From Streptomyces sp. NBC_01471 (GTDB lineage Bacteria > Actinomycetota > Actinomycetes > Streptomycetales > Streptomycetaceae), in assembly GCF_041438865.1 (NCBI RefSeq), contig NZ_CP109450.1:4671001-4735000 (forward strand): a DNA stretch of 64,000 nucleotides, in the 5' to 3' direction. This document shows, in pieces, positions 25,090-33,023 of the stretch. A program made the translations under genes and the position numbers. The notes under the pieces were generated by a model that made no database searches, was not told where the DNA came from, and worked only from the letters and a program-made list of their open reading frames with translations. The stretch's first letter is position 1; every line of letters starts with the position of its first letter.

Positions 25090-26278
25090 GTGATTCTCCC
25101 CGGAATGCCTTCGTTGCGAGCTTGATACGGGCACTTACTTGCTCCGAGTGCGACGTGCTCTCCGAGATAGCGTACTGGTACCTCTCATTTGCGAGAAGGG
25201 CAGTAAGTGCTGTTTCAACGTCTTCCGCTGAAGTATTACTTCGCTGCTCGAATGCCGACATCAAGCCCACCAGCACGGCGTCTGTGTGAGCTGCATTCAC
25301 CTGCGTGCCCCGAATCTTGAGCGCATCCCGTCCTCGGGCTTCATTCAAGAGCCGAGCTGCCCTGGTGAATCGAGTGCGAATCCCTTCGGAGTCTGCGGGA
25401 AGCTGGTCCTGGTTCACTTCCAGGTAGTCGTTCAGGAATCGGGCCATGGGGGGGCGGAACACCTGAATGCCACGAGCTGTTGGCATCAACGAGATAGCCC
25501 GAAGGATCAGTTCGTGATCCTTAAGGTCCCGGTTCTGTGGGCCGAATAGATCCCTCCAGTTCGCGTCTTGATTCAGATCTCGTACAAAATTTACAGTCTC
25601 GCCAGCGTACAAGGCGACCCGGATTTGCTGCGGCTTTAGATTGGTTCCTCCGCTATTGATTCGCTCAAAAAGCGAATAGACTCCCCGCTTTCCCTCCGCA
25701 CCCTTCGGGACAATGATCGTGGCTTGAATGAAAGTGTTATCAAAGATGCGTTGCTGTGTGGGCTCCAGGTTTTCATAGGTGTGTCCTTTGAATTCATCGC
25801 CGACGTAGCGCAGCGCGAACCTGCTGGGACCACGGACGGATCGATATTGGCCTCGTTTGAAGGCCTGCAGAGTTGTGAGACGCTGCTGGCCATCGAGGAC
25901 CAGGTAACGGCGGTCGGCCAACTCCACAAGAAATATTCCTGGCACCGGATAGCCGAGCAAGAGGGACTCGATAAATCGGTCCATTTGTTTCTTCTTCCAG
26001 ACTAGTCCCCTCTGGAAGCCTTCGAATCCTGCGATATCGTCCCCGGTGAGAGGTTCAAAAGTGGGGATTATGAACGTGTCATTGTTGAGTCGCTTGACTA
26101 GGCCGTCAACGTCGAAGTCCGCTCCGAAGTACCGCAGAGCGTCATCGGCTCGGATTGGTGTGCTGTCGATCTCGTCGGATTCAAGATCCAGTACATCTGA
26201 ATCGGCCTTGACTAGACTTTCTTGTGGATCTTCGTCGGAGTCGGGGCCTGCTGCAGCTGTGCTCTGGCTGTCTGTCAT
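25070..26278 (-). CDS. DUF262 (ParB-like/GmrS N-terminal) family protein
   Basis: 402 residues. After an acidic leader (1-45) comes the DUF262 core: IIPTFEPLTG, FQRGLVWKKKQMDRFIESLLLGYPVPGIFLVE and the nucleotide-binding/hydrolysis motif VLDGQQRLTTLQAF (DGQQR at 129-133), then LFERINSGGTNLKPQQIR. DUF262 is the NTP-dependent ParB-like half of GmrSD/SspE-type antiphage nucleases. No DUF1524 HNH half is fused here, and the partner is instead a HEPN protein. A TAAGGT box ends 6 nt before the ATG, indicating a leaderless mRNA. It is divergent from the HNH gene. Confidence 0.82.
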   Translation of the reverse strand: MTDSQSTAAAGPDSDEDPQESLVKADSDVLDLESDEIDSTPIRADDALRYFGADFDVDGLVKRLNNDTFIIPTFEPLTGDDIAGFEGFQRGLVWKKKQMDRFIESLLLGYPVPGIFLVELADRRYLVLDGQQRLTTLQAFKRGQYRSVRGPSRFALRYVGDEFKGHTYENLEPTQQRIFDNTFIQATIIVPKGAEGKRGVYSLFERINSGGTNLKPQQIRVALYAGETVNFVRDLNQDANWRDLFGPQNRDLKDHELILRAISLMPTARGIQVFRPPMARFLNDYLEVNQDQLPADSEGIRTRFTRAARLLNEARGRDALKIRGTQVNAAHTDAVLVGLMSAFEQRSNTSAEDVETALTALLANERYQYAISESTSHSEQVSARIKLATKAFRGESLADEQE

Positions 26279-26284
26279 GGCGCA

Positions 26285-26362
26285 ACCTTAGTAGCGAGGG
26301 GCTCCCTCGGTGGGGTTGCTGTCCAACTTTCGTGCGGCGGTGCCGGCACTTGGCCGTACGCT
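26285..26362. promoter_or_regulatory. Two divergent leaderless promoters for DUF262-HEPN and HNH
   Basis: On the minus strand TAAGGT (26285-26290) lies 6 nt before the DUF262 ATG. On the plus strand TACGCT (26357-26362) lies 6 nt before the HNH ATG. The geometry is the same on both sides of a 90-bp gap, so both transcripts should begin at or near their start codons. Confidence 0.6.
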
Positions 26363-26368
26363 TCCGCC

Positions 26369-27433
26369 ATGCGTAGAGGAGCGATCACACGAGAGTCCGT
26401 ACTCAAGGCCCTGGCTGAGCATGATGATTTGGGGCGTGATGCCTTCCTGGCGAAGTACGGCTTCGAGGGAGCGCGGTCCTATGTCTTGGTGCACGAGGGC
26501 CGGGAGTACGACTCCAAGGCGGTCGCCGGGGTGGCACACAAGTGGGAACAGGGACAGGCCCTCATGCCGACCGAGTTCAGCGGGGGCAGGGACCAAGCCG
26601 CAGCGTGGCTCAAGCGGGTGGGATTCCAGGTCAAGGCCATCAAGAACCCGGATTGGGCCCGCGATGAGATCATCCTCGCCTGCCGCCTGGTGATGGAGAA
26701 CGACTGGAAGGGGTTGGATGCCCAGGACAGCCGGGTAGTGGAGCTGTCAGCCCTGCTCCAGCTGATTCCCATTCATGCGGAAGCCGAGCGCAACGAAAAG
26801 TTCCGGAACCCCAACGGCGTCGCTCGTAAGACGTTCGACATCGCCACCCGGCACCCGGCGTACCAGGGGAAGCCCACCAATGGCGGCACGCTAGATGTTG
26901 CGGTGCTGCACGAGTTCCTTGCTCGCCCAGAGGAGATGGCCGAGGCCGCTCGGCTCATCCGTCAGGGCATCGCGACCGGCGAACTGCAATCCCTCGCGCC
27001 GACTGAGGACGAGGAGTTCGGTGACGACTACAGCGCGCCCGAAGGGCGACTGCTGATGCGCCGACACAGGGCGCGTGAACGTAACAGGGGCCTGCGTAAG
27101 AAGAAGATCGCTTCGGTCCTTCAGCGCGACGGACGGCTCGCTTGCGAGGCGTGCGGCTTCGACTTCGAGGAGGTCTATGGGGACCGCGGCGCCGGGTATA
27201 TCGAGTGCCATCACGTCCTTCCACTCCACGTAGCGGGGGAGGGGCGGACCAAGCTCGGAGATCTCGCCCTCATATGTTCCAACTGCCACCGCATGATCCA
27301 CCGGCGCGCGCCATGGTCGACTCCTGGGGAGCTGCGGGCGTCCATAGAGCAAAAGCATGCAGCTGACTGGCGTGCAGCGAAAGTCTTGGCGCAACCGCGC
27401 AGGGCGGCTGGCGAGCAGATGCCGAACCGGTGA
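26369..27433 (+). CDS. ScoMcrA-like type IV HNH endonuclease
   Basis: 354 residues. About 1-90 resemble the ScoMcrA N-terminal head domain (FEGARSYVLVHEGREYDSKAVAGVA, then TEFSGGRDQAAAWLKRVGF). About 95-200 resemble the sulfur-binding domain of phosphorothioate-dependent restriction enzymes (RDEIILACRLV, VVELSALLQLIPIH, FRNPNGVARK, then HPAYQGKPTNGG). About 255-313 form an HNH finger with CEAC (C259, C262), IECHHVLPLH (H281/H282) and CSNCHRMIH. This order is that of nucleases that cut foreign phosphorothioated or methylated DNA. The SRA part of ScoMcrA is absent. The start is supported by a leaderless promoter; the longer open frame upstream runs into the DUF262 promoter. Confidence 0.78.
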   Translation: MRRGAITRESVLKALAEHDDLGRDAFLAKYGFEGARSYVLVHEGREYDSKAVAGVAHKWEQGQALMPTEFSGGRDQAAAWLKRVGFQVKAIKNPDWARDEIILACRLVMENDWKGLDAQDSRVVELSALLQLIPIHAEAERNEKFRNPNGVARKTFDIATRHPAYQGKPTNGGTLDVAVLHEFLARPEEMAEAARLIRQGIATGELQSLAPTEDEEFGDDYSAPEGRLLMRRHRARERNRGLRKKKIASVLQRDGRLACEACGFDFEEVYGDRGAGYIECHHVLPLHVAGEGRTKLGDLALICSNCHRMIHRRAPWSTPGELRASIEQKHAADWRAAKVLAQPRRAAGEQMPNR

Positions 27434-27660
27434 TCTGGCACCAACGTTGGCGCACGGAGGCAGCCTCGGAGAACACTGGGAGGCAGCCGTCCGGGGCCTG
27501 CCATGGCGCTCAGCCGCCTCTTGCTGGGCTTACAAAGTAGTGGCCTGTGCTGTACCGCAGCGGAGTACAGCAACCAGTTCGACCACAGCCGATCGGCCGT
27601 GCACTTGGGGAGCTGTCTGACGAGCCCAGTGACCCCCAGCGACCACATTGCCCGTAGTTT

Positions 27661-27700
27661 GCATCGAGGGGGTCTGGGGTTCAAATCCCCACAGGTCCAC
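27661..27700 (+). repeat. attR: right copy of the island direct repeat
   Basis: Identical over 40 bp to the 3' half of tRNA-Ala at 22526-22565. The bases upstream do not form a tRNA 5' half, so this is not a second tRNA gene. The original tRNA terminator follows 12 nt later. Confidence 0.88.
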
Positions 27701-27712
27701 AATGCAGCTCAA

Positions 27713-27748
27713 GGCTCCTGCCGGGTTTACCCGGCAGGAGCCTTTTTT
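27713..27748 (+). terminator. Displaced native tRNA-Ala terminator
   Basis: GGCTCCTGCCGGGT (27713-27726), a 2-nt loop, its exact complement (27729-27742) and six T residues: the best intrinsic terminator in the window. It sits where the tRNA-Ala transcript would have ended before the island entered. Confidence 0.8.
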
Positions 27749-28237
27749 GCATGCGCGCAGGGGTGGCGAGGGCTGCGAGGGCGCCGAGGGCACTGCCGTA
27801 CCGCCGGCCCGCCAGCCATTCGCGTCACGCGCAACGCTCGGAGGCGCTCGGGAGGGAAGAAAGCGGTTCTGCCCCGCCGCGGCTCGGCTCTCGAAGCTCG
27901 GGGCCCGGATCGCTTCACATTCTTCGCGAAGGGTGTCGACCGGTCACGCCCCCGGCCTCCTCCACCTGTCATGAGACGCAGATTCCTGCCAGTCCTGCTG
28001 GGTTCCATGTCAACCCACCAACTTTTTACGTAAGTTAGTTCGGTTGGCGTCTGTGCAGTCGCATCGGGGGCGGGTTGTTGTGTCGGGTCTGGCGAAGGAC
28101 GCTGCGTCTGAGGGGCCTGTGGGGCCGTGGAGGGCGCCGCATCACATGGTGAAGCCGGTGCACGGTTTCAAAGCCGCATCGCATGCCCTGTCCATGTCGG
28201 TTGCGCCGGCTGCCTCCGGTAAGAAGGGCTGAGCGCG
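27749..28237. other. Region between the island and the Rhs gene
   Basis: The first 290 bp show no credible gene, promoter or repeat beyond a TTACGTAA palindrome at 28026-28033. From about 28044 a plus-strand frame of 62 codons (start possibly TTG) ends 5 nt before the Rhs start, is rich in codons typical of the host and ends SVAPAASGKKG. It may be a small gene or the tail of a truncated upstream gene of the Rhs locus. I do not recognise it. Confidence 0.45.
28044..28232 (+). pseudogene. Possible truncated gene upstream of rhs
   Basis: 62 codons, TTG or no proper start, reading SHRGRVVVSGLAKDAASEG, then WRAPHHMVKPVHGFKAASHAL and a Lys-Lys-Gly end. The stop lies 5 nt before the Rhs GTG, and its last codons contain the ribosome site AAGAAGGG used by Rhs. 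The spacing is operon-like, yet no start region or known domain is visible, so it may be the surviving 3' end of a gene cut by the neighbouring rearrangement. Confidence 0.35.
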
Positions 28238-31200
28238 GTGGTGGATCTGAATCCGTTGCACTGGATCAGTAAGGCCAACCATGCCTTCGGGGACACGATG
28301 GCCAGTGGTCTGGAGTTCCTGGGGATCACTGATCCGGCGGTCGATCCTGATGGGGTCCGGGAGATCGCGAAGCACTGGCGGTCTCTGGCGAAGGGGTTGG
28401 AGGACGCTGCTCACGGTGCTGAAGTGGCGATGTCGGGTGTGACGTGGGAGGGCGAGACCGCGAAGGCGTTCTCCAAGCGGGCGCGGACGATGCGCAAGCA
28501 CGCCACGGACATGGCGCATTCCCTGCGTGGTGGTGCCACGGCCCTCGACAAGTTCGCCGATGAGGCGCATGAGTTGATCACCCAGATCGGGGTGATGGTC
28601 GCGGAGATCGCCGAGTTCGAGATAGCCGGCCTGGCCCTGTCCGTGCTGACCGCCGGGATGTCCGAGGTCGCCTCGACCCTGGTGGCGGGTGAGCGTGCGC
28701 TGAAGGTCATCGCGTTGGTCACGCGGATCGAGGAGGAAGGCAGCGCACTGGGCGCCACCGTGCGCACGGTGATGGAGGCCGTCCGTAACGTCGAGCGGGC
28801 GCTGAAGGCGCTGAAGGACATCAAGACCGTCGCGAAGGTCGGGAAACTCGCCGGTGAGGGCATGAAGTTCACCGCGTTCACCACCGCCCTCGAAGACCCC
28901 GGCGCATTCAAGGACCCCGGGAAACTCGCGAAACTCCTCACCGAGGGTGCTGTCGCGGGGGTCGGTCTCGGCTTCCTCGGAAAAGCCCTCGGGAAGGGCC
29001 TGAAGGCTCTCAAGCCCGGTGAGATGGCCGACCTCGCGAAGGCGCTGAACCTCAACGGGTCAGGGTTGTCCCGCCTGAAGCTGCGGCCCTCGGAGTGGGA
29101 GAAGCTTCCCGCCTCGATCCGCGGGATGTTCAAGGAATGCAAACTCGACCCGATCGACGTCGCCACCGGCGACATGCTCCTGCCCCAGACCGACGTCACC
29201 CTCCCCGGCACGCTCCCTCTCATCCTGGAACGGACGCATATCTCGTCCTACCGGTGGGGCGGCTGGTTCGGGCCCTCCTGGGCCTCCACCCTCGACCAGC
29301 GTATTCAGGTCGACGACGAGGGCGTCATCTACACCGCCCCCGACGGCGCCCGCCTCACCTACCCCCGCCCCGACCCCGAGACCAACACACCCGTCCACCC
29401 GGAAACCGGGTCACGCCTCGCCCTGACCTGGGACACCGAGACCGACGGCGGACTGCGCATCACCGACCCCGACACCGGGCTCGCCCACATCTTCCACACC
29501 CCCCAGCCCACCGACGACAACCAAGCCATCGACCTGCCCCTGCAGGCCATCGTCGACCGCAACAACCAGCGCATCACCCTCCACTACACCGACAACGGCA
29601 CCCCAGTCGAGGTCAGCCACAGCGGGGGCTACCGCATCGCCCTCGACCACCACCCCACCCAACCCCGCATCACCGCCCTACGCCTGATCGACCCCCACGC
29701 CACGGACTCGCCCGGCACCACACTGCTCTCCTACGGCTACAACGACGAAGGCCACCTCACCGACGTCACCAACTCCTCCGGCCTCCCCCTGCGCTTCACC
29801 TACGACACCGACAGCCGCATCACCTCCTGGACCGACCGCAACAACACCACCTACGCCTACACCTACGACCAGCACGGCCGGGTCGTCCGCACCCACGGCA
29901 CCGGCGGATACCTCTCCGGCACCCTCGCCTACAACGACACCACCCGCACCACCAGCGTCACCAACTCCCTCGGTCACACCAGCCACTACGAACACAACGA
30001 CGCCTACCGCCTCATCCGCGAAACCAACCCACTCGGCCACACCACCCACCAACAATGGGACACCGACCACCGCCTGGTCTCAGTCACCGACCCACTCGGC
30101 CACACCACCCGATTCGCATACGACGTGCACGGTCGCGTTGTCGCGGTCGTGCGGCCGGATGGACACGAGGCAAGGTCTGAGTACAACGAACTCGGACTGC
30201 CCACCACAGTGCCTGGCCCAGGTGGAGCCGTCTGGTACCAGCAGTACGACAAAAGAGGCAACCGCACCGTCATTACCGATCCGGCGGGCGCCGTCACCCG
30301 TTTCTCCTATGACGCAAAGGGCTACCTGGAATCGGTTACAGACAGCCTGGGTTACAGGACACTGGTGCGCTGCAATTCTGCCGGGCTCCCCATCCACATC
30401 ACGGATCCGCTAGGTGCCATTACTCGCTATCGTAGGGATAACTTCGGCCGTACGGTCGCTTCCACAGACCCTCTTGGCGCAGATACCCATCTGGAATGGA
30501 CGGTCGAGGGAAAGCTTGCTCGTCGCATCGCCCCGGACGAATCTGCTGAATCATGGGCGTATGACGGCGAAGGCAACTGCACGGTTTATACCGATCCCAT
30601 GGGTGCAAAGTCCCGCTTCGAGTACTCCCAGTTCGACTTGCTCACGGCCCGTACCGGGCCGGACGGGGCCCGTTATGCCTTCAATTACGACACCGAACAG
30701 CGTATGACGCGTGTTTCCGGTCCCCAGCAGCTGACATGGGATTACGCGTATGACGAGGCCGGGTCACTGATATCAGAGACAGACTTCGATGACCGGACAC
30801 TCACCTACTGCTATGACCCGGCGGGGCGCCTCGCGGCACGCACCAGCGAAGCTCTCCGTCAGGTCGTCCGATACGAACGTGATGCGCTCGGCCAGGTCAT
30901 CCTCAAGGATGCTGACGGGCTCATCACCACCTACGCCTATGACCTCACCGGACAGCTGATCGGAGCGACCGGCCCGGATGCGAGCCTGACACTGGAACGT
31001 GATGCAGTCGGCCTCCTGAAGTCGGAAACGGTTAATGGGCGTACCACCACCTATACATACGACGCGCTCGGACGTCGCATCAGCCGCACGACTCCCACCG
31101 GGGTCACCAGCACGTGGAGTTACGACGCGGCAGGCCGTTGCGCGGCCCTCACCTCGTCGAGCGGGCATGCGATCACATTTACCCATGACCCGGCAGGCCG

Positions 31201-32704
31201 GGAGTTGACTCGACTCTTCGGTGGCTCTGTCACCATGGCGAACTCGTTCGACAATATGGGTCGCTTGACTGCTCAGACGGTTACCGACAACGTCAGTAGC
31301 ATTCAGCGCCGGTCCTACAGGTACCGAGCCGATAGCAGCCTGACGGGTCTCGATGACCAACTGAATGGAGCGCGCCAATTCGAGCTGGACGCAGCCGGCC
31401 GTGTGACGGTCGTGCAGGGTTTTCAGTGGACTGAGCGATACGCCTACGACACGGCAGGAAACCAGACCGACGGGCACTGGCCACCTACCCACCCTGGCCA
31501 CGAAGCTACCGGCCAACGCATATACAGCGGTACTCGTATCACTCATGCCGGAAACGTTCGCTACGAACATGACGCACGAGGCCGCATAACCTTGCGAAGG
31601 AAGGCAAGGCTGTCCCGCAGGCCGGATATTTGGCGCTACGAGTGGGACCCGGAGGACCGTCTGACCTCCGTGATCACCCCGAACGGCACCCGGTGGCGCT
31701 ATCGCTATGACCCTCTCGGTCGGCGCACCGTCAAGCAACGGCTGATGACGGACGGCGAATCGGTCGATGAGCAAACCGAATTCGTCTGGGACGGCACCAC
31801 CCTCTGCGAAGAGACGACGACAGCAACCGAGTTGCCGGACCCGGTCACGCTTACCTGGGACCACCAAGGGCTCTGTCCGATAACCCAGACGGAGCGTGTT
31901 GCCGCAGCCGATGCACCGCAGGAGGAGATTGATTGCCGATTCTTCGCGATCGTTACGAACCTCGCTGGTGCTCCTGTCGAGCTTTTGGACGAATTCGGCG
32001 GCATCGCCTGGCGTATGCGGGCCACGCTCTGGGGCTCGACGACATGGGCATCGGACAACACTGCTTACACGCCGCTTAGGTTCCCCGGTCAATATTTCGA
32101 TCCCGAAACGGGGCTGCATTACAATTACTTCCGCCACTACGACCCCGAGACTGCCCGGTACCTCACCTCCGACCCTCTCGGTCTGGAGCCCGCACCAAAT
32201 CCTGTCGCGTACGTTGAGAATCCGCACACAACAGTCGATCCTCTAGGCCTCGGTCCCTGCTCGATCGGGGCCAGGAAGAGTGCGACTGAACTTCGGAACT
32301 CGCCAGGCATGGTTACGGGAGGTGACAGGCTCCCCGATGTCAATGGAAGGTGGCTCAGGGGTTCGCAGGGAAACGCGGGACGGATCCCGGGGCAAGTGGC
32401 TCGAGGCCTGCAAGGGCGGGAGTTTCGTAGCTTCAATGACTTCAGATCGGCGTTCTGGGAAGAAGTCTCCAAGCATCCTTCCATTGCCAAGCAGTTTAGT
32501 GCGTCCGGACAGACAGCGATGACGGGGGGTAAAGCACCATTCGTTGTTGAAGGGCAGTCGGTTCCTGGACAGTACCGGTACGTCCTGCATCACGTGCAAC
32601 CAATTCAGCGTGGCGGCGGCGTGTATGATCTTGATAACCTTGTCACGGTAACTCCGCGCTACCACAAGGAAATTCTCGACGGCAGCTACCATTTCGGAAG
32701 CTGA
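28238..32704 (+). CDS. Rhs/YD-repeat polymorphic toxin with colicin-type HNH DNase tip
   Basis: 1488 residues. Residues 1-110 form a helical WXG-like domain (GVTWEGETAKAFSKRARTM), a putative type VII secretion signal. An amphipathic/hydrophobic helical part runs to about 290, then DUF6531 (DPIDVATGDMLLPQTDVTLPG). About 25 YD/Rhs repeats lead to the Rhs core end PGQYFDPETGLHYNYFRHYD and the cleavage-type DPLGL motif at about 1334-1338. The last 150 residues are the toxin, with YVLHHVQPIQRGGGVYDLDNL (H1451/H1452) and TPRYHKEIL (H1476), closely like colicin E/pyocin DNases. An Im-like gene follows. Delivery to neighbouring cells and DNA cleavage are inferred. Confidence 0.88.
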   Translation: MVDLNPLHWISKANHAFGDTMASGLEFLGITDPAVDPDGVREIAKHWRSLAKGLEDAAHGAEVAMSGVTWEGETAKAFSKRARTMRKHATDMAHSLRGGATALDKFADEAHELITQIGVMVAEIAEFEIAGLALSVLTAGMSEVASTLVAGERALKVIALVTRIEEEGSALGATVRTVMEAVRNVERALKALKDIKTVAKVGKLAGEGMKFTAFTTALEDPGAFKDPGKLAKLLTEGAVAGVGLGFLGKALGKGLKALKPGEMADLAKALNLNGSGLSRLKLRPSEWEKLPASIRGMFKECKLDPIDVATGDMLLPQTDVTLPGTLPLILERTHISSYRWGGWFGPSWASTLDQRIQVDDEGVIYTAPDGARLTYPRPDPETNTPVHPETGSRLALTWDTETDGGLRITDPDTGLAHIFHTPQPTDDNQAIDLPLQAIVDRNNQRITLHYTDNGTPVEVSHSGGYRIALDHHPTQPRITALRLIDPHATDSPGTTLLSYGYNDEGHLTDVTNSSGLPLRFTYDTDSRITSWTDRNNTTYAYTYDQHGRVVRTHGTGGYLSGTLAYNDTTRTTSVTNSLGHTSHYEHNDAYRLIRETNPLGHTTHQQWDTDHRLVSVTDPLGHTTRFAYDVHGRVVAVVRPDGHEARSEYNELGLPTTVPGPGGAVWYQQYDKRGNRTVITDPAGAVTRFSYDAKGYLESVTDSLGYRTLVRCNSAGLPIHITDPLGAITRYRRDNFGRTVASTDPLGADTHLEWTVEGKLARRIAPDESAESWAYDGEGNCTVYTDPMGAKSRFEYSQFDLLTARTGPDGARYAFNYDTEQRMTRVSGPQQLTWDYAYDEAGSLISETDFDDRTLTYCYDPAGRLAARTSEALRQVVRYERDALGQVILKDADGLITTYAYDLTGQLIGATGPDASLTLERDAVGLLKSETVNGRTTTYTYDALGRRISRTTPTGVTSTWSYDAAGRCAALTSSSGHAITFTHDPAGRELTRLFGGSVTMANSFDNMGRLTAQTVTDNVSSIQRRSYRYRADSSLTGLDDQLNGARQFELDAAGRVTVVQGFQWTERYAYDTAGNQTDGHWPPTHPGHEATGQRIYSGTRITHAGNVRYEHDARGRITLRRKARLSRRPDIWRYEWDPEDRLTSVITPNGTRWRYRYDPLGRRTVKQRLMTDGESVDEQTEFVWDGTTLCEETTTATELPDPVTLTWDHQGLCPITQTERVAAADAPQEEIDCRFFAIVTNLAGAPVELLDEFGGIAWRMRATLWGSTTWASDNTAYTPLRFPGQYFDPETGLHYNYFRHYDPETARYLTSDPLGLEPAPNPVAYVENPHTTVDPLGLGPCSIGARKSATELRNSPGMVTGGDRLPDVNGRWLRGSQGNAGRIPGQVARGLQGREFRSFNDFRSAFWEEVSKHPSIAKQFSASGQTAMTGGKAPFVVEGQSVPGQYRYVLHHVQPIQRGGGVYDLDNLVTVTPRYHKEILDGSYHFGS

Positions 32705-32730
32705 ACACTCAATCCGGGAGGATATTTCAG

Positions 32731-32943
32731 ATGCCCACGAAGTCTCGTGCAGAATTGGTCTCAATGGTGCAGCAGCTCATCGGTGCCACTCTTCCGGAGA
32801 GCGAGGAGGATGCACTGGTGCAAGAGCTCAAGGAGAGCGTGCGGCATCCCCGGGTGACCGACCTGATTTTCTATTCTGATCCGCCGCTCAGCGCGGAAGA
32901 AGTAGTGGATCAGGCCCTGGCCTATCGGCCCATTGAGCTGTGA
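32731..32943 (+). CDS. Colicin/pyocin-type (Im7/Im9-like) immunity protein
   Basis: 70 residues, acidic, starting 26 nt after the toxin stop with GGGAGG upstream. Predicted helices 1-2 (SRAELVSMVQQLIG, SEEDALVQELKESV) lead into HPRVTDLIFYSDPPLSAEEVVDQ. This lines up with the Im9 hallmark HPSGSDLIYYPKEG followed by the SPxGIV helix, keeping the Asp and second Tyr that bind the DNase. It is shorter than Im proteins (84-87 aa), lacking the end. It should bind and neutralise the HNH tip encoded just upstream. The family assignment rests on this motif alone. Confidence 0.72.
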   Translation: MPTKSRAELVSMVQQLIGATLPESEEDALVQELKESVRHPRVTDLIFYSDPPLSAEEVVDQALAYRPIEL

Positions 32944-33023
32944 CGGTAATGTGACTGCCTGGCGTGATCGTGGTCGTCGGAAACTCGGCGGTCGCTCCCC
33001 GGCTCTCGGAAAATTCATCTGTG

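Larger units (their letters stand above)
22566..27660. mobile_element. 5.1-kb integrated island at tRNA-Ala with restriction/toxin-like genes
   Basis: The region lies between two identical 40-bp copies of the tRNA 3' half. It carries an integrase remnant next to attL, as in pSAM2-type elements, a GNAT fragment, 0.9 kb without genes, a HEPN-DUF262 pair and an HNH endonuclease. Codon choice in the HEPN and DUF262 genes is visibly more A/T-rich in third positions than in the flanking core genes. With the integrase truncated and frameshifted, no replication or transfer genes and no intact partner, it is probably a fixed remnant kept for its defence-like cargo. Confidence 0.85.

Noticed and set aside
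27640..27700. Second tRNA-Ala
   Set aside because: Only the 3' half is present; no D-arm or 5' acceptor strand precedes it, so it is the attR repeat.
27727..28008. 93-codon minus-strand gene after attR
   Set aside because: It reads into the T-tailed terminator, is Arg/Pro-rich and has no start signal or domain.
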